Part shown: positions 24,153 to 32,842 of the stretch, piece by piece
Layout of the letters: every line of letters starts with the position of its first letter
How positions within the stretch are numbered: position 1 is the stretch's first letter
Assembly: GCF_001050235.1 (NCBI RefSeq)
Contig: NZ_DF967972.1
Location: 278,020-342,019 of the forward strand
Source: Longilinea arvoryzae
GTDB lineage: Bacteria; Chloroflexota; Anaerolineae; Anaerolineales; Anaerolineaceae
DNA length: 64,000 nt
Direction of reading: 5' to 3'
Program-made: the position numbers and the translations under genes
The notes under the pieces: generated by a model
The model's input: the letters and a program-made list of their open reading frames with translations, nothing else
The model's database searches: none
What the model was told of the DNA's origin: nothing

Positions 24153-24788
24153 TTACAACATACTGTACACTGCGACAAAATGGGCGGCCGCGCCCAGCAT
24201 GACGAAGATATGCCAGACCTCGTGGAAACCAAACACGCCCGGCTTGAAATCCAGCCATTTGGTGCTGTAGACCACCGCCCCCAGGGTGTAGATGATCCCG
24301 CCGGCAAACAGCCAGTGGATGGTCGTGGGAGTCAGACTGGCGAGCATTTCGCGGAAGGCCAGCACAATCAACCAGCCCATCAACACGTATATTCCGGCGG
24401 TGAGCCAGCGCGGCGCGTTGATCATCCAGATATTGGCAATGATGCCAATCACAGCCAGCATCCAGATGAGGGTCAATAGGCCCCATTTCCAAAAACCGTG
24501 AAAAGCCATCAGGCAAAAGGGTGTGTATGTTCCGGCGATCAGCAGGTAGATGGCGGAATGATCGAATTTACGTAAAATACCGATCCCTTTGATGGTGGAG
24601 CTGATCGAATGGTACAGACCGCTGGCCAGGAACAGGCCGAAAAGACTGACGCTGTAAACCAGCAATGAGATTTTATCGATCATCTGGCTTCCGCTGTGCA
24701 TCAGCAGAACAACCTGCCCGATCAGGGCCAGGCCTGCCCCGGCGAGATGTGTCAACCCGCTGGCGGGCTGGCGAAACTTTGCAAGCAT
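24153..24788 (-). CDS. Hemolysin III / PAQR-family membrane protein
   Basis: This 211-residue integral membrane protein has about seven hydrophobic helices and the family's conserved metal-site motifs, SGLYHSIS with the following KFDHSAIYLLIAGTYTP, and HEVWHIFVMLGAAAHF at the end. Family members are putative zinc-dependent membrane hydrolases, and true hemolytic activity is doubtful for most. The start at 24788 is set by AAGGAGCG; a longer upstream frame has no support. Confidence 0.88.
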   Translation of the reverse strand: MLAKFRQPASGLTHLAGAGLALIGQVVLLMHSGSQMIDKISLLVYSVSLFGLFLASGLYHSISSTIKGIGILRKFDHSAIYLLIAGTYTPFCLMAFHGFWKWGLLTLIWMLAVIGIIANIWMINAPRWLTAGIYVLMGWLIVLAFREMLASLTPTTIHWLFAGGIIYTLGAVVYSTKWLDFKPGVFGFHEVWHIFVMLGAAAHFVAVYSML

Positions 24789-24929
24789 AAAACGCTCCTT
24801 GACCACGGTTGGATGGATCGTACAGTTATCCACTATAGTCCAGGAGGAAAGGTTGGCGATGTACCCATCGTCACATCGTCGGTCCCGTGTTATGCACTGT
24901 GAGGGGACAGAGGTCACAACCAGCAGGGC

Positions 24930-24968
24930 GTGCACCTGCCCCCCTTAGGGGGTGGGCACGCGCCTCCC
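24930..24968. repeat. GC-rich imperfect hairpin
   Basis: GCGTGC and GCACGC flank a CCCCCC-TTAG-GGGGG core. There is no T tract, so a terminator role is uncertain. It lies between two minus-strand genes. Confidence 0.35.
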
Positions 24969-25018
24969 GGCCGTTATTTGACCTGGTTTACAATCGTTGG
25001 TTCGATCCCACCCAACAA

Positions 25019-25831
25019 TTAGGGCAGAGATCCGCTCAACGCCGGCGCAGGAGCGGTTTTCTCCCGGGCTGTCAGGAGACCGGAAATCGAAAGTATCAAC
25101 AGTGGCAGGTGCAATACACCCATCCACCAGTTTTGACTTTGCATCACAAACCAGGTCATCATGTTCAACAGGCCAAACAGCAAACCCGCGTAAGCAATTA
25201 TCGATAACACCGGTTTACAGACGCCTTTGGAATACATCAGCAACATTCCAAGAACCACCGGTGTGATCATGCAGTAGGTGACCGCTGCTTCGTTCCATAT
25301 CACTGCGCCAGAAAAAACCGGTTGGATGTTGCCGCTGGCATCTACTCCATAGGGCATGAGGAAGGCCAGCAGCATCAATGGAATGACCCATGCGCGGCCT
25401 TTGGAGAAATCCCCGGAGCGAATTTCTGACTTATGCTCAAAGAAATCGTACAGACAATAAGCTGCCACCACCAGTTGCAGCAGCGTGTTTCCGACCAGCC
25501 AGGCCAGATTGTACTCCGCGGTGACAGCGATGTTTTGAAAAATTGCCACCGGGATCAGGAAGAACCCGTAATACCCCATCAAAAGGCGCTTCGAAAACCG
25601 GCCAGAGACAACGGGCAGAATCACCGCCAACAACAGCGCCAGTTTGGCGACCGGCAGCAACGCTGGCAGACCATTAATCAAGGGCCGGCTGAGCACCGCC
25701 GCGACAACTGCGGAGGTATTGGCCGGATCATACGGACGCTGCGCTACCGCCGGGACGAACAGAAGCAAGGTCAGAATTACTTTCGGCCAGATTGAAAACC
25801 AAAAAGATCTGTGCAATTTTTTCCTGTCCAT
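25019..25831 (-). CDS. Polytopic membrane protein of unknown function
   Basis: The 270-residue protein has about seven hydrophobic segments, for example VILTLLLFVPAVA, LALLLAVILPVV, LLFGLLNMMTWFV and LPLLILSISGLL. I cannot assign it to a family. The C-terminal tail REKTAPAPALSG is cytoplasmic-like. The start at 25831 follows GAGGTGG; an earlier ATG 30 bases upstream has no ribosome-binding site. Confidence 0.6.
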   Translation of the reverse strand: MDRKKLHRSFWFSIWPKVILTLLLFVPAVAQRPYDPANTSAVVAAVLSRPLINGLPALLPVAKLALLLAVILPVVSGRFSKRLLMGYYGFFLIPVAIFQNIAVTAEYNLAWLVGNTLLQLVVAAYCLYDFFEHKSEIRSGDFSKGRAWVIPLMLLAFLMPYGVDASGNIQPVFSGAVIWNEAAVTYCMITPVVLGMLLMYSKGVCKPVLSIIAYAGLLFGLLNMMTWFVMQSQNWWMGVLHLPLLILSISGLLTAREKTAPAPALSGSLP

Positions 25832-26002
25832 ATTACCCCACCTCTTTAAGAGGCATAACACACCTTACCCTGGACGAGGTACACATTTCAGCTTGGATTC
25901 TGTAAGTTATAGCCAGACGTAGACCAATGTCGGGTTTCGTTCCGGTCAAGATTTACATCGGCCCCGGCTAACATCACTCAACCCAACCTGCATAACGGCG
26001 AG

Positions 26003-27409
26003 TTACTTTTCTTCCTTCACCAGCGCCAGGGTCAGGGCCTCGCGCAGCGAGCGCGCCTCCAGCACCTGAATGCCCTCGGGCAAGGGCTCGCTCTTGCGCA
26101 GTCGGCGCGGGATGACGGCCGACTTGAAACCCAGTTTGGCAGCCTCGCGCAGGCGCGCGTCCATTTGCCCCACCCAGCGCAGCTCGCCCGAAAGCCCCAC
26201 CTCGCCGATCAGCGCCAGGTCGGCGCGCACCGGCAGATCGCGCAGCGACGAAGCCACCGCCACGGCAACGGCCAGGTCGGCGGCCGGCTCGGTGATGCGC
26301 AGCCCGCCCACCACATTGACGAATACATCCTGCTCGCCCAGATGCAATCCCATGCGCCGCGATAACACCGCCGTTAACATCAACAGGCGGTTGATATCGA
26401 TGCCGTTGGGCGTGCGCCGCGGATTGGCCATGCTGGACGGACTGGTCAGCCCCTGCAGTTCCACCAGCAGCGGGCGCGTGCCCTCCATGGTCACCGCGAT
26501 GGACGAACCCGGAGCGTTGACCATGCGCTCGGCCAGGAAAGCCTCGGACGGGTTGGGCACTTCGATCATGCCGTGCTCGCGCATTTCGAACACGCCCACC
26601 TCCGAGGTGGCTCCGAAGCGGTTCTTCACCGAACGCAGCAGCCGGAAGGTCTGGTAGCGGTCGCCCTCCAGATAGAGAACCGTGTCCACGATGTGCTCCA
26701 GCACGCGCGGACCGGCGATGATGCCCTCCTTGGTGACGTGCCCGATGACGAACACGGCCATGCCGGAGGTCTTGGCCAGCTCGCGCAGGCGCGAGGCGCT
26801 CTCGCGCACCTGGCTGACCGAACCGGCCGAAGATTCGATGGCCGGCAAATAAACCGTCTGGATCGAGTCCACCACCAACAGCGTGGGGTCGACCGTGCGG
26901 GTATGCTCCAGGATCGTCTCCAGGTTGGTTTCGGTCACCAGATAAAGGTTATCGGGCATCTGGCCGTCCCTGCCGTCCTCGTCGCGCAGCAGGCGCAGGG
27001 CGCGCATCTTTATCTGGCGTTCGGATTCCTCACCCGAGACGTACAAAACCTTGCGCTCGGCGGCCATTTCCACCGCCATTTGCAGCATCAAGGTCGATTT
27101 GCCGATGCCCGGGTCGCCGCCCACCAGCACGATCGAGCCCGGCACCACCCCGCCGCCCAGCACGCGCGCGAACTCCTGCATGCGGATCGGCAGGCGTTCT
27201 TCGACGTCGCCTTCGATCTCCTGCAGGCGGCGCGGCTGCGATTGCCCGGCCAGCCCGTGCGGTTCACCCTTGCGCCCGCTGGCCGCCGGCGGGGTGATGA
27301 ACTCCTCGACCATCGAGCCCCAGCTTCCACAGGCCGGGCAGCGCCCCAACTGGCGCGGGGAAGTTTTTCCACAATTCTGGCAGACGTATTGGGTGAGGGT
27401 TTTTGGCAT
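26003..27409 (-). CDS. radA: DNA repair protein RadA
   Basis: The 468-residue protein is a full-length RadA/Sms. It has an N-terminal C4 zinc finger (CQNCG, then CPACG), Walker A GGDPGIGKST (about 98-107), Walker B LLVVDSIQTV, the RadA signature KNRFGATSEVGVF, and a C-terminal Lon-like domain with the FVNVVGGLRI segment. RadA promotes branch migration of recombination intermediates in the cytosol. A TATAAT hexamer ends 6 bases before the ATG with no Shine-Dalgarno, so even this housekeeping gene appears leaderless. Confidence 0.97.
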   Translation of the reverse strand: MPKTLTQYVCQNCGKTSPRQLGRCPACGSWGSMVEEFITPPAASGRKGEPHGLAGQSQPRRLQEIEGDVEERLPIRMQEFARVLGGGVVPGSIVLVGGDPGIGKSTLMLQMAVEMAAERKVLYVSGEESERQIKMRALRLLRDEDGRDGQMPDNLYLVTETNLETILEHTRTVDPTLLVVDSIQTVYLPAIESSAGSVSQVRESASRLRELAKTSGMAVFVIGHVTKEGIIAGPRVLEHIVDTVLYLEGDRYQTFRLLRSVKNRFGATSEVGVFEMREHGMIEVPNPSEAFLAERMVNAPGSSIAVTMEGTRPLLVELQGLTSPSSMANPRRTPNGIDINRLLMLTAVLSRRMGLHLGEQDVFVNVVGGLRITEPAADLAVAVAVASSLRDLPVRADLALIGEVGLSGELRWVGQMDARLREAAKLGFKSAVIPRRLRKSEPLPEGIQVLEARSLREALTLALVKEEK

Positions 27410-27421
27410 AGAACTATTATA
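27410..27421 (-). promoter_or_regulatory. -10 box for leaderless radA
   Basis: On the minus strand TATAAT (27421 to 27416) is followed by AGTTCT and the ATG at 27409. No -35 is evident. Confidence 0.6.
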
Positions 27422-27439
27422 CTATGAAGAGGGTATGGG

Positions 27440-27600
27440 AGATGCGGTGAAGCGTGAGGCGGTGACTCGGTATTCGTTGATTCGGTATTCGTTGATTCGA
27501 CCATTGGTGATTCGTGAATCGTCAGTGCGCCAATAATCCTATCCTCGATCCAGATCCTGCCCATCCTGTTCATCCTGTGAATTCTTTACCAAACTCCGTA
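27440..27600. repeat. Composite intergenic repeats (GATTCG and ATCCTG families)
   Basis: GGTGAAGCGTGAGGCGGTGA is followed by two 15-bp direct copies of ATTCGGTATTCGTTG (27465-27494, one mismatch), then GGTGATTCGTGAATCGTC. The block at 27541-27590 runs ATCCTGCCCATCCTGTTCATCCTGTGAAT and resembles the right arm of the element at 4684-4725. It fills the divergent gap between radA and the next gene. Confidence 0.5.
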
Positions 27601-27649
27601 TAATCATTTTGAGGGAAACGAACGCGTTGCCCATGCAAAGGAGGTTTCC

Positions 27650-28669
27650 ATGCCCTGGCAAGATCAACTCAAGGGCGATGCAATCGCCTGGCTGCTGGAA
27701 TATCCTTCGCCCGACGTGCGCTACCGGGCGCTGCGCGACCTGCTCGACCGCCCCGCGGACGACCCGCAGCTCGCGGCTGCCTATCAGGCGGCTTCCGGCG
27801 GTGGGCCGATCGCCGCGGTCCTGGATGAAATGCAACCCCAGGGCTACTGGGCGCGGCCCGGCCCGGGTTACAACCCCAAATACCGCGCCACGGTCTGGGC
27901 GTTGACCCTGCTGGCGCAGTTGGGCGCGTCCGTCGAAATGGACGCCCGCATCCGCCAGGCCTGCCAGTACCTGTTCGAACACGCATTCACGCCGCTCGGG
28001 CAGTTCAGCTCGAACGGCTCACCCTCCGGCACCATCGACTGCCTGCAGGGCAACCTGTGCTGGGCGCTGACCGCGCTGGGCATCGACGACCCGCGCCTGG
28101 ATCAGGCCTATGAGTGGATGGCGCGCACCGTCACCGGCGAGGGGTTGGCCCCGGTCGGCGAGCGCTCGAACCCGATGCGTTTTTACACCTACAAACACGG
28201 CCCGCTGTTCACCTGCTCGGCCAACAACTACCAGCCCTGCGCCTGGGGCGCCGCCAAGGGGATGCTGGCCTTCAGCGTGCTGCCGGCCAGCCAGCGCACC
28301 CCGCTCATCGATCGCGCCATTCACGCCGGGGTCGAATTCCTGTTCTCGGTCGACCTGATGAAGGCGACCTACCCAACCCGTCTGGGTGACGACAAGCCCA
28401 ACCGCGACTGGTGGAAGTTCGGTTTCCCGGTCTTCTACATCACCGACCTGCTGCAAATCGGCGAGGCGCTGGCCAACCTGGGCTATGCCGCCGATCCGCG
28501 CATGGCTGGGCTGCTCGATTTCATCCGTCAAAAGCAGGATGCCGACGGCCGCTGGCCGCTTGAATTCGATTACAGCGGCAAGACCTGGTGCGAGTTCGGC
28601 GAGAAGAAACAAGCCAATCCGTGGGTGACGCTGCGGGCGCTGAGGGTGTTGAAAAAAAGTGAAGTGTGA
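27650..28669 (+). CDS. Prenyltransferase/terpene-cyclase-like alpha-toroid protein, function unknown
   Basis: The 339-residue soluble protein has repeats of the alpha6-alpha6 toroid type, such as ATVWALTLLAQLGAS, IDCLQGNLCWALTALGIDDPRL and MAGLLDFIRQKQDADGRWPL, the last with the DGRW signature of squalene-hopene-cyclase-like QW repeats. No DxDD or typical catalytic Asp motif is seen, so enzymatic cyclisation is unlikely. Homologs in Chloroflexota are often misnamed. AAAGGAGG precedes the ATG by 6 bases. The last residues (KKSEV) and stop are encoded by the adjoining GTGAAGTGTGA repeat. Confidence 0.6.
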   Translation: MPWQDQLKGDAIAWLLEYPSPDVRYRALRDLLDRPADDPQLAAAYQAASGGGPIAAVLDEMQPQGYWARPGPGYNPKYRATVWALTLLAQLGASVEMDARIRQACQYLFEHAFTPLGQFSSNGSPSGTIDCLQGNLCWALTALGIDDPRLDQAYEWMARTVTGEGLAPVGERSNPMRFYTYKHGPLFTCSANNYQPCAWGAAKGMLAFSVLPASQRTPLIDRAIHAGVEFLFSVDLMKATYPTRLGDDKPNRDWWKFGFPVFYITDLLQIGEALANLGYAADPRMAGLLDFIRQKQDADGRWPLEFDYSGKTWCEFGEKKQANPWVTLRALRVLKKSEV

Positions 28670-28722
28670 GTGGTGAACCGGGATTGGCTTCATCTTCACG
28701 CCTCACGGTTCACGCTTCACCT
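28658..28722. repeat. Quasi-palindromic GGTGAACCG element between convergent genes
   Basis: GTGAAGTGTGAGTGGTGAACCG on the left (broken by a short insert) pairs with CGGTTCACGCTTCAC on the right. The element supplies the stop region of both flanking genes. It is related to 39728-39816. Confidence 0.55.
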
Positions 28723-29949
28723 CTTCGCCATCTCCTCCGCCAGATAGGCCGCATCCTCGCCCACGCCGTATAACAAACCGGATGTCTGACGATACAGCCA
28801 GGGCAGGCCGAGAAAATACAGCCCGGCAAACTCCGTCGCACCGCGCCGGGTGATCGGGTAACCAAACGAATCGAAAACCGGAAGCTTTACCATACTGAAA
28901 TCGAACGCAAAGCCACCCGCCCAGATCACGGTATGGATGCCGGCCTCCCGCAAATCCAGAGTCGAATATTCCGGAGCGGAATAGCCATCCGACAACTGAG
29001 GAATCTGTTCCGGCGGATCGGAATACCCATTCCGGATAATGGTTTCATCCACCAGCCTGACAAAATCGCTTTCCGCTTTATCGGCTTTCGCCAGGCTTTC
29101 CTTCAAATCGGCCGCCAGGATAAGCTTGCCATCCTGAAAATCGCGGACGTGCCCCAGCAGCACAATGCCGTCCCGCTGAAATTGGTGCAGGTTCAGACTG
29201 TGGCCGCCGTTCTTGCCGGTTACATGCGGATTGGGGCCAAATCGCGCCGCCGGCGAGGGCAATTGATCGGCGGTGCGCCTGAACAGCCCGGTTTCCAGCA
29301 CCCATTCAAAGACATCCCGGCCCCGGTAACGGCGCGGGAAACGCCCGGCGCCGCCCACGCACAAATACACCTTTCGCCCGCTCTCGTTCAATTCTTCGGC
29401 AATCTGGCAGCCGGATTGGCCCGACCCCACCACCAGCACGGCGCCGGGCGGCAGCCGGTCCGGGTTGCGGTAATCGCAGGCAGCCAGACGGTGAACATCA
29501 GGAGGCAGCAGTCTGGCCCAGGCCGGCACCCGCGCGCGCTGGAACAGGCCGCTGGCGACGACGACTTGCTTTGCCCGATAATTTCGGTCGTTCGTCCTGA
29601 CCAGGTATCCCTTCTCGCGAGGCAGGATGCCCTGAACCTCCACCCCGTAGAGCAGCGGGAGGGTATATTGCCGAATATAATCCTGAAAACGCTGGTCGAC
29701 CTCGGCGCGCGGCATAAATCCGTTTGGTTCCGAGCCCGCGTATTCTGCTCCCGGCAGGCGGAACCCCCAGTTGGGCGTAACCAGTGTAAAGGAATCCCAA
29801 CGTTGTTGGGTCCACGCGCTGCCGGCGCGGTGGGTCTTTTCCAAAACCACGTGTTCGCGTTGCTGCTGAGTCAGGTAATAGCTCATTGAAAGGCCGGCCT
29901 GTCCGCCGCCCACAATCACCGTTTCAATCGTCTCCGTCTTGCGCGTCAT
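28717..29949 (-). CDS. Flavin-containing monooxygenase-like NAD(P)/FAD oxidoreductase
   Basis: The 410-residue protein has an N-terminal FAD Rossmann motif (VIVGGGQAGLSMSYYL, about 11-26) and a second NADPH motif (LVVGSGQSGCQIAEEL, about 170-185). It resembles the YUCCA/CzcO-like group of flavin monooxygenases that oxygenate small organic or heteroatom substrates. The active-site context WDSFTLVTPNWGFRLPG is typical of the group. The substrate is unknown. It requires oxygen if it acts as a monooxygenase, which contrasts with the AOR gene in the same window. The stop lies inside the GGTGAACCG repeat. Confidence 0.85.
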   Translation of the reverse strand: MTRKTETIETVIVGGGQAGLSMSYYLTQQQREHVVLEKTHRAGSAWTQQRWDSFTLVTPNWGFRLPGAEYAGSEPNGFMPRAEVDQRFQDYIRQYTLPLLYGVEVQGILPREKGYLVRTNDRNYRAKQVVVASGLFQRARVPAWARLLPPDVHRLAACDYRNPDRLPPGAVLVVGSGQSGCQIAEELNESGRKVYLCVGGAGRFPRRYRGRDVFEWVLETGLFRRTADQLPSPAARFGPNPHVTGKNGGHSLNLHQFQRDGIVLLGHVRDFQDGKLILAADLKESLAKADKAESDFVRLVDETIIRNGYSDPPEQIPQLSDGYSAPEYSTLDLREAGIHTVIWAGGFAFDFSMVKLPVFDSFGYPITRRGATEFAGLYFLGLPWLYRQTSGLLYGVGEDAAYLAEEMAKR

Positions 29950-30122
29950 TCCTACCCCATTTCTGTTTTATTATTACATTATTTGTAAACAATATCATAT
30001 TACCGATTCGGCAAATTACAAGGGGCAAGAAAAATTGAAAACCGGTCGATCCCCCCGGTGACACCCAAAGGGTCTGCTATACTTACAACGGTTGCAATAA
30101 ATCAATCTCTCAAGGATGGCAC

Positions 30123-31106
30123 ATGGAAATCCTGCCTCTGACTCGCGATCATTATCCACAGGCTGCTGAATTGTTTGTCCGCAAATTGAAAAGGCTGCGG
30201 CAGAGCATCCCAGAGCTTCCCGATTCGCTCGAGGATATCGATGCAGTCGCGGAGCAGTTCGGAAGGTTTCCCCCATCCACCCCGGCGTATGTTGCCATGC
30301 AGGACGGCCGCATGCTGGGTTATCTGGCCGGGTTCGTCTTCGGAAATATGCGCGGGACCGGCCGGACCGGTGCATTTGTGCCCGAATGGGGCCATGCGGC
30401 GCTGGAGGACGAGCCAGCGGTTTACCGCCAGCTTTACAGCGCCATTTCAGGTTCATGGGCCGCGGCGGGTGCAAGCATGCACGGCATTGCCCTGCTGGCC
30501 AATGATCTGGCCGCCCTGCGAGCCTGGTTTTGGAACGGCTTCGGACTGACCGTGGTGGACGGCATCCGCTCCACCGGCCCGATTGGGGCGGTTCCGCCAG
30601 CCGGCTGGGAGTTGCGGCCGGCCGAGAAAGCCGATGCGGACGCGATTTCGCGGATGGACGCCGAACACTGCCGCCATTATTCACAGGCGCCGTTGTTCAT
30701 GGCGCCGCGCCAGGCCGACGATGCCGAGACGGTTCGCCGCTTCATTGGCCGCCAGCCCAACCGGTACTGGCTGGCATTTCACGGCGGCGAACTGGGCGGC
30801 CTGCTCCGCTGTGAACCGCGTTCGGAAGGTGCGGCGGAAATTGTCGTTTCCCCGAAAACGATTGCCGTCGACGGCGCTTTTGTTCGCCCGCAATTCCGCG
30901 GGCAAGGCGTGGCGTCGGCATTGCTCGAAGCCGCCTTGCGCGATTACGCCGCGCAGGGCTTCACGCGCTGTTCGGTCGATTTCGAATCCTTCAACCCGCA
31001 GGCTGCCGCCCTCTGGCCGCGGTATTTTCACCCGGTGACCTATTCCGCCATCCGGGTGTTGGAATGGCTACAGCCAAATCCCGCCGAGGATAATTCGTCT
31101 CGATAA
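30123..31106 (+). CDS. Tandem GNAT-domain acetyltransferase
   Basis: The 327-residue protein consists of two GNAT folds. The N-terminal half (to about 145) has weaker motifs. The C-terminal half carries AFVRPQFRGQGVASALLEAALRDY (about 255-278) as the acetyl-CoA loop and ARTRCSVDFES-like strand after it. Such double GNATs usually keep one active site. AAGGATGG precedes the ATG. The substrate is unknown. Confidence 0.8.
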   Translation: MEILPLTRDHYPQAAELFVRKLKRLRQSIPELPDSLEDIDAVAEQFGRFPPSTPAYVAMQDGRMLGYLAGFVFGNMRGTGRTGAFVPEWGHAALEDEPAVYRQLYSAISGSWAAAGASMHGIALLANDLAALRAWFWNGFGLTVVDGIRSTGPIGAVPPAGWELRPAEKADADAISRMDAEHCRHYSQAPLFMAPRQADDAETVRRFIGRQPNRYWLAFHGGELGGLLRCEPRSEGAAEIVVSPKTIAVDGAFVRPQFRGQGVASALLEAALRDYAAQGFTRCSVDFESFNPQAAALWPRYFHPVTYSAIRVLEWLQPNPAEDNSSR

Positions 31107-31109
31107 AAA

Positions 31110-31128
31110 TAGCCGCCCATCGGGCGGT
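31110..31128. terminator. Short hairpin between convergent genes
   Basis: CCGCCC-ATC-GGGCGG with neighbouring A/T pairs. The T tract is poor, so it is a weak terminator candidate. Confidence 0.4.
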
Positions 31129-31135
31129 CAGCGTC

Positions 31136-31741
31136 TCAAGATTTACGCCGCAACAGAAGACTGATCACCGCTCCGATCGCCAGCGAAAGGAGCAGAAGGG
31201 CTCCAAAGAAAAATTCGATCCGCGCCGAGCCGCCGCTGAAGATGGGTGACTCAGGGTGCAATACGTTCGTCGCGTTGCCCAGCGCGGCCCACAGGGCAAT
31301 CCCGAACGCCAGGTTGGAGCCGCAGGTCAGCCAGTCGATGCGCAGCACGCTCAATCCGGCTTGCAGCAGCACAGCTGCCACGCCAAAGGCAAAGGGCACC
31401 TGCCAGCGCGGTTCAGCGAAAAATAGCCCTCCCCAATTGAGCTGCATCACCAGCAGCGACATGGGCAGGTAGGTCAGCCAGAAAACCAGGCCGGTGCGTC
31501 CCAGTGCCAGCGACCATCCCGCCAGCAGCGCCCGGCCCTTTTTTGAAACCAGCCCGGCCAGCCCCGTCAGCCCGGAAATAGCAAAAGCTGCTTTGCCCGC
31601 CCACACCCAGGCGCCATGCAGCGTTACGAGGCGCAGATTGGCCCCCAGGCTGCGTTCTGCCGGCCCGAAAAACGTAACAAGACCCGTCAGAATCACAAGC
31701 CCGAACAACGCGATCCACAGAGCTCGTGCAGATTTCAACAT
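31136..31741 (-). CDS. Polytopic membrane protein of unknown function
   Basis: The 201-residue protein has about five to six hydrophobic helices (IALFGLVILTGLVTFFG, AAFAISGLTGLAGLV, FGVAAVLLQAGLSVL, FFFGALLLLSLAIGAVISLLL). I cannot place it in a named family. The start at 31741 is chosen because TATAAT ends 6 bases before it; a longer frame to 31813 would run through the promoter. It is convergent with the tandem GNAT gene. Confidence 0.6.
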   Translation of the reverse strand: MLKSARALWIALFGLVILTGLVTFFGPAERSLGANLRLVTLHGAWVWAGKAAFAISGLTGLAGLVSKKGRALLAGWSLALGRTGLVFWLTYLPMSLLVMQLNWGGLFFAEPRWQVPFAFGVAAVLLQAGLSVLRIDWLTCGSNLAFGIALWAALGNATNVLHPESPIFSGGSARIEFFFGALLLLSLAIGAVISLLLRRKS

Positions 31742-31753
31742 ACGTTGATTATA
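31742..31753 (-). promoter_or_regulatory. -10 box for a leaderless start
   Basis: On the minus strand TATAAT (31753 to 31748) is followed by CAACGT and the ATG at 31741. Confidence 0.6.
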
Positions 31754-31802
31754 TCGAAACGCCAGAGAGTCGGATCGAAATAGCCGGGATTTTTTATGTA
31801 AA

Positions 31803-31828
31803 AAGAGGCGCATTGTGTTGCGCCTCTT
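31803..31828 (-). terminator. Intrinsic terminator of the Rrf2 operon
   Basis: AAGAGGCGCA (31803-31812) and TGCGCCTCTT (31819-31828) form a perfect 10-bp stem; on the minus strand it is followed by TTT and further T. Confidence 0.85.
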
Positions 31829-31857
31829 CTGTATTCAAATCAGAGTCCGGTGGACGA

Positions 31858-32115
31858 TCAATCGATCGTACGCAATGGTCGGTCCGGTAAACCCAGGAAA
31901 TACACCATGGCATTGTTATATGAACTGACCTGGCCGGTCGATTTTAGATGATCCAGTTCGTCGTCCTGTATGTGAAGGCTGATTTCAAATTCAGAACAGG
32001 TACGCATATCACCGGTATTGATATCCAGGAACTGACCACCCCCCCAATCGATTACCACGGTTCCATCCCTTAAAACCAGCACCCACTGTCGATTAATCGG
32101 TGTGCCTACTGGCAT
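31858..32115 (-). CDS. Small conserved-looking protein downstream of Rrf2, unknown
   Basis: The 85-residue protein is acidic, mostly beta, and has no membrane segment. Segments include WVLVLRDGTVVIDWGGGQFLDINTG and FEISLHIQDDELDHLKSTGQV. I do not recognise a family. AGGAG is 6 bases before the ATG. It lies 23 bases after the Rrf2 stop on the same strand and ends at a good terminator, so it is probably co-transcribed with that regulator. Confidence 0.6.
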   Translation of the reverse strand: MPVGTPINRQWVLVLRDGTVVIDWGGGQFLDINTGDMRTCSEFEISLHIQDDELDHLKSTGQVSSYNNAMVYFLGLPDRPLRTID

Positions 32116-32138
32116 GGTGAACTCCTGTGATGAACGGG

Positions 32139-32567
32139 TTAGTTGCTGCTGGCTGCTGGCGACGACGCTTCGGACATGAATTGCGCGAAAGTGGTCGTGG
32201 CCAGTTTTTCGATCAACTCCGTTTGGGTCCCGCACCAGAGCTTGCGCAGCGGGCAATTCTCACCAAATGGGCAAGCATCGGGCGAAGACGTGCATTCGTT
32301 CAACGCGATGGGGCCATCGATGGCTTCCACAACCTCGAGGATGGTAATCTCCTCCGGCGATCGGGCCAGCGACACGCCGCCGCGAGCGCCCCGGGAGGTG
32401 TGAATAAGGCCAGCGATGGAAAGCTGAGAGATGATCTTGGCCAAAAAGGAAGGCGGAATGCGCTGCTCTTCGGCGATTTGGCTGGTCGCTGCGCGTTGAG
32501 TCGGATCCAATTTGGTCAGATGATAGATGGCGCGCAATGCGTAGTCGGCCTGACGGGTGATTTGCAT
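32139..32567 (-). CDS. Rrf2-family transcriptional regulator, probably iron-sulfur sensing
   Basis: The 142-residue protein has the typical N-terminal winged helix (QITRQADYALRAIYHL, with IPPSFLAKIISQLSIAGLI as recognition region and SRGARGGVSLARSPEEITI as the wing). Cys92, Cys99 and Cys105 give a Cx6Cx5C pattern that could bind a 2Fe-2S or 4Fe-4S cluster, as in IscR and NsrR. IscR has Cx5Cx5C, so the spacing here is different. It probably responds to iron-sulfur status, NO or oxidants. GAGGAG precedes the ATG. The upstream gap holds a dyad that may be its operator. Confidence 0.85.
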   Translation of the reverse strand: MQITRQADYALRAIYHLTKLDPTQRAATSQIAEEQRIPPSFLAKIISQLSIAGLIHTSRGARGGVSLARSPEEITILEVVEAIDGPIALNECTSSPDACPFGENCPLRKLWCGTQTELIEKLATTTFAQFMSEASSPAASSN

Positions 32568-32659
32568 AAATAACTCCTCATGGAGAATTTGGACAATTCA
32601 GATATACAGATCAAATTTCTCTTTTTAAGAGTTTATGACAACCCTGGATTTTGGGCAAG

Positions 32660-32685
32660 TGATACACATCATACCAAATGTATGA
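32660..32685. promoter_or_regulatory. Two overlapping dyads in the Rrf2/thioesterase divergent gap
   Basis: TGAT-acac-ATCA (32660-32671) has the core of a Crp/Fnr-type site. TCATAC-caaat-GTATGA (32669-32685) is a perfect 6-bp inverted repeat overlapping it. They lie about 100 bases from Rrf2 and 160 from the thioesterase gene. The rest of 32568-32842 is AT-rich with a TATAAT near 32790. Confidence 0.4.
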
Positions 32686-32842
32686 CAGGTTTACTCAATG
32701 CCACATAAAAAGGGAATAAACGTCTTTTTCCTACTATTTATTGTGACGAAATGCACATTTCTGGACCTGCGTTCAGATTTTAACATACAGTATAATTTCA
32801 GGGTCGGTTTCTGATCCTTAAACCTATGCAGGGGTAATCTCC

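Noticed and set aside
24980..25020. GGTTCGATCCC sequence like a tRNA T-arm
   Set aside because: The flanking bases do not form the 5-bp T stem, and no acceptor, D or anticodon arms can be drawn.
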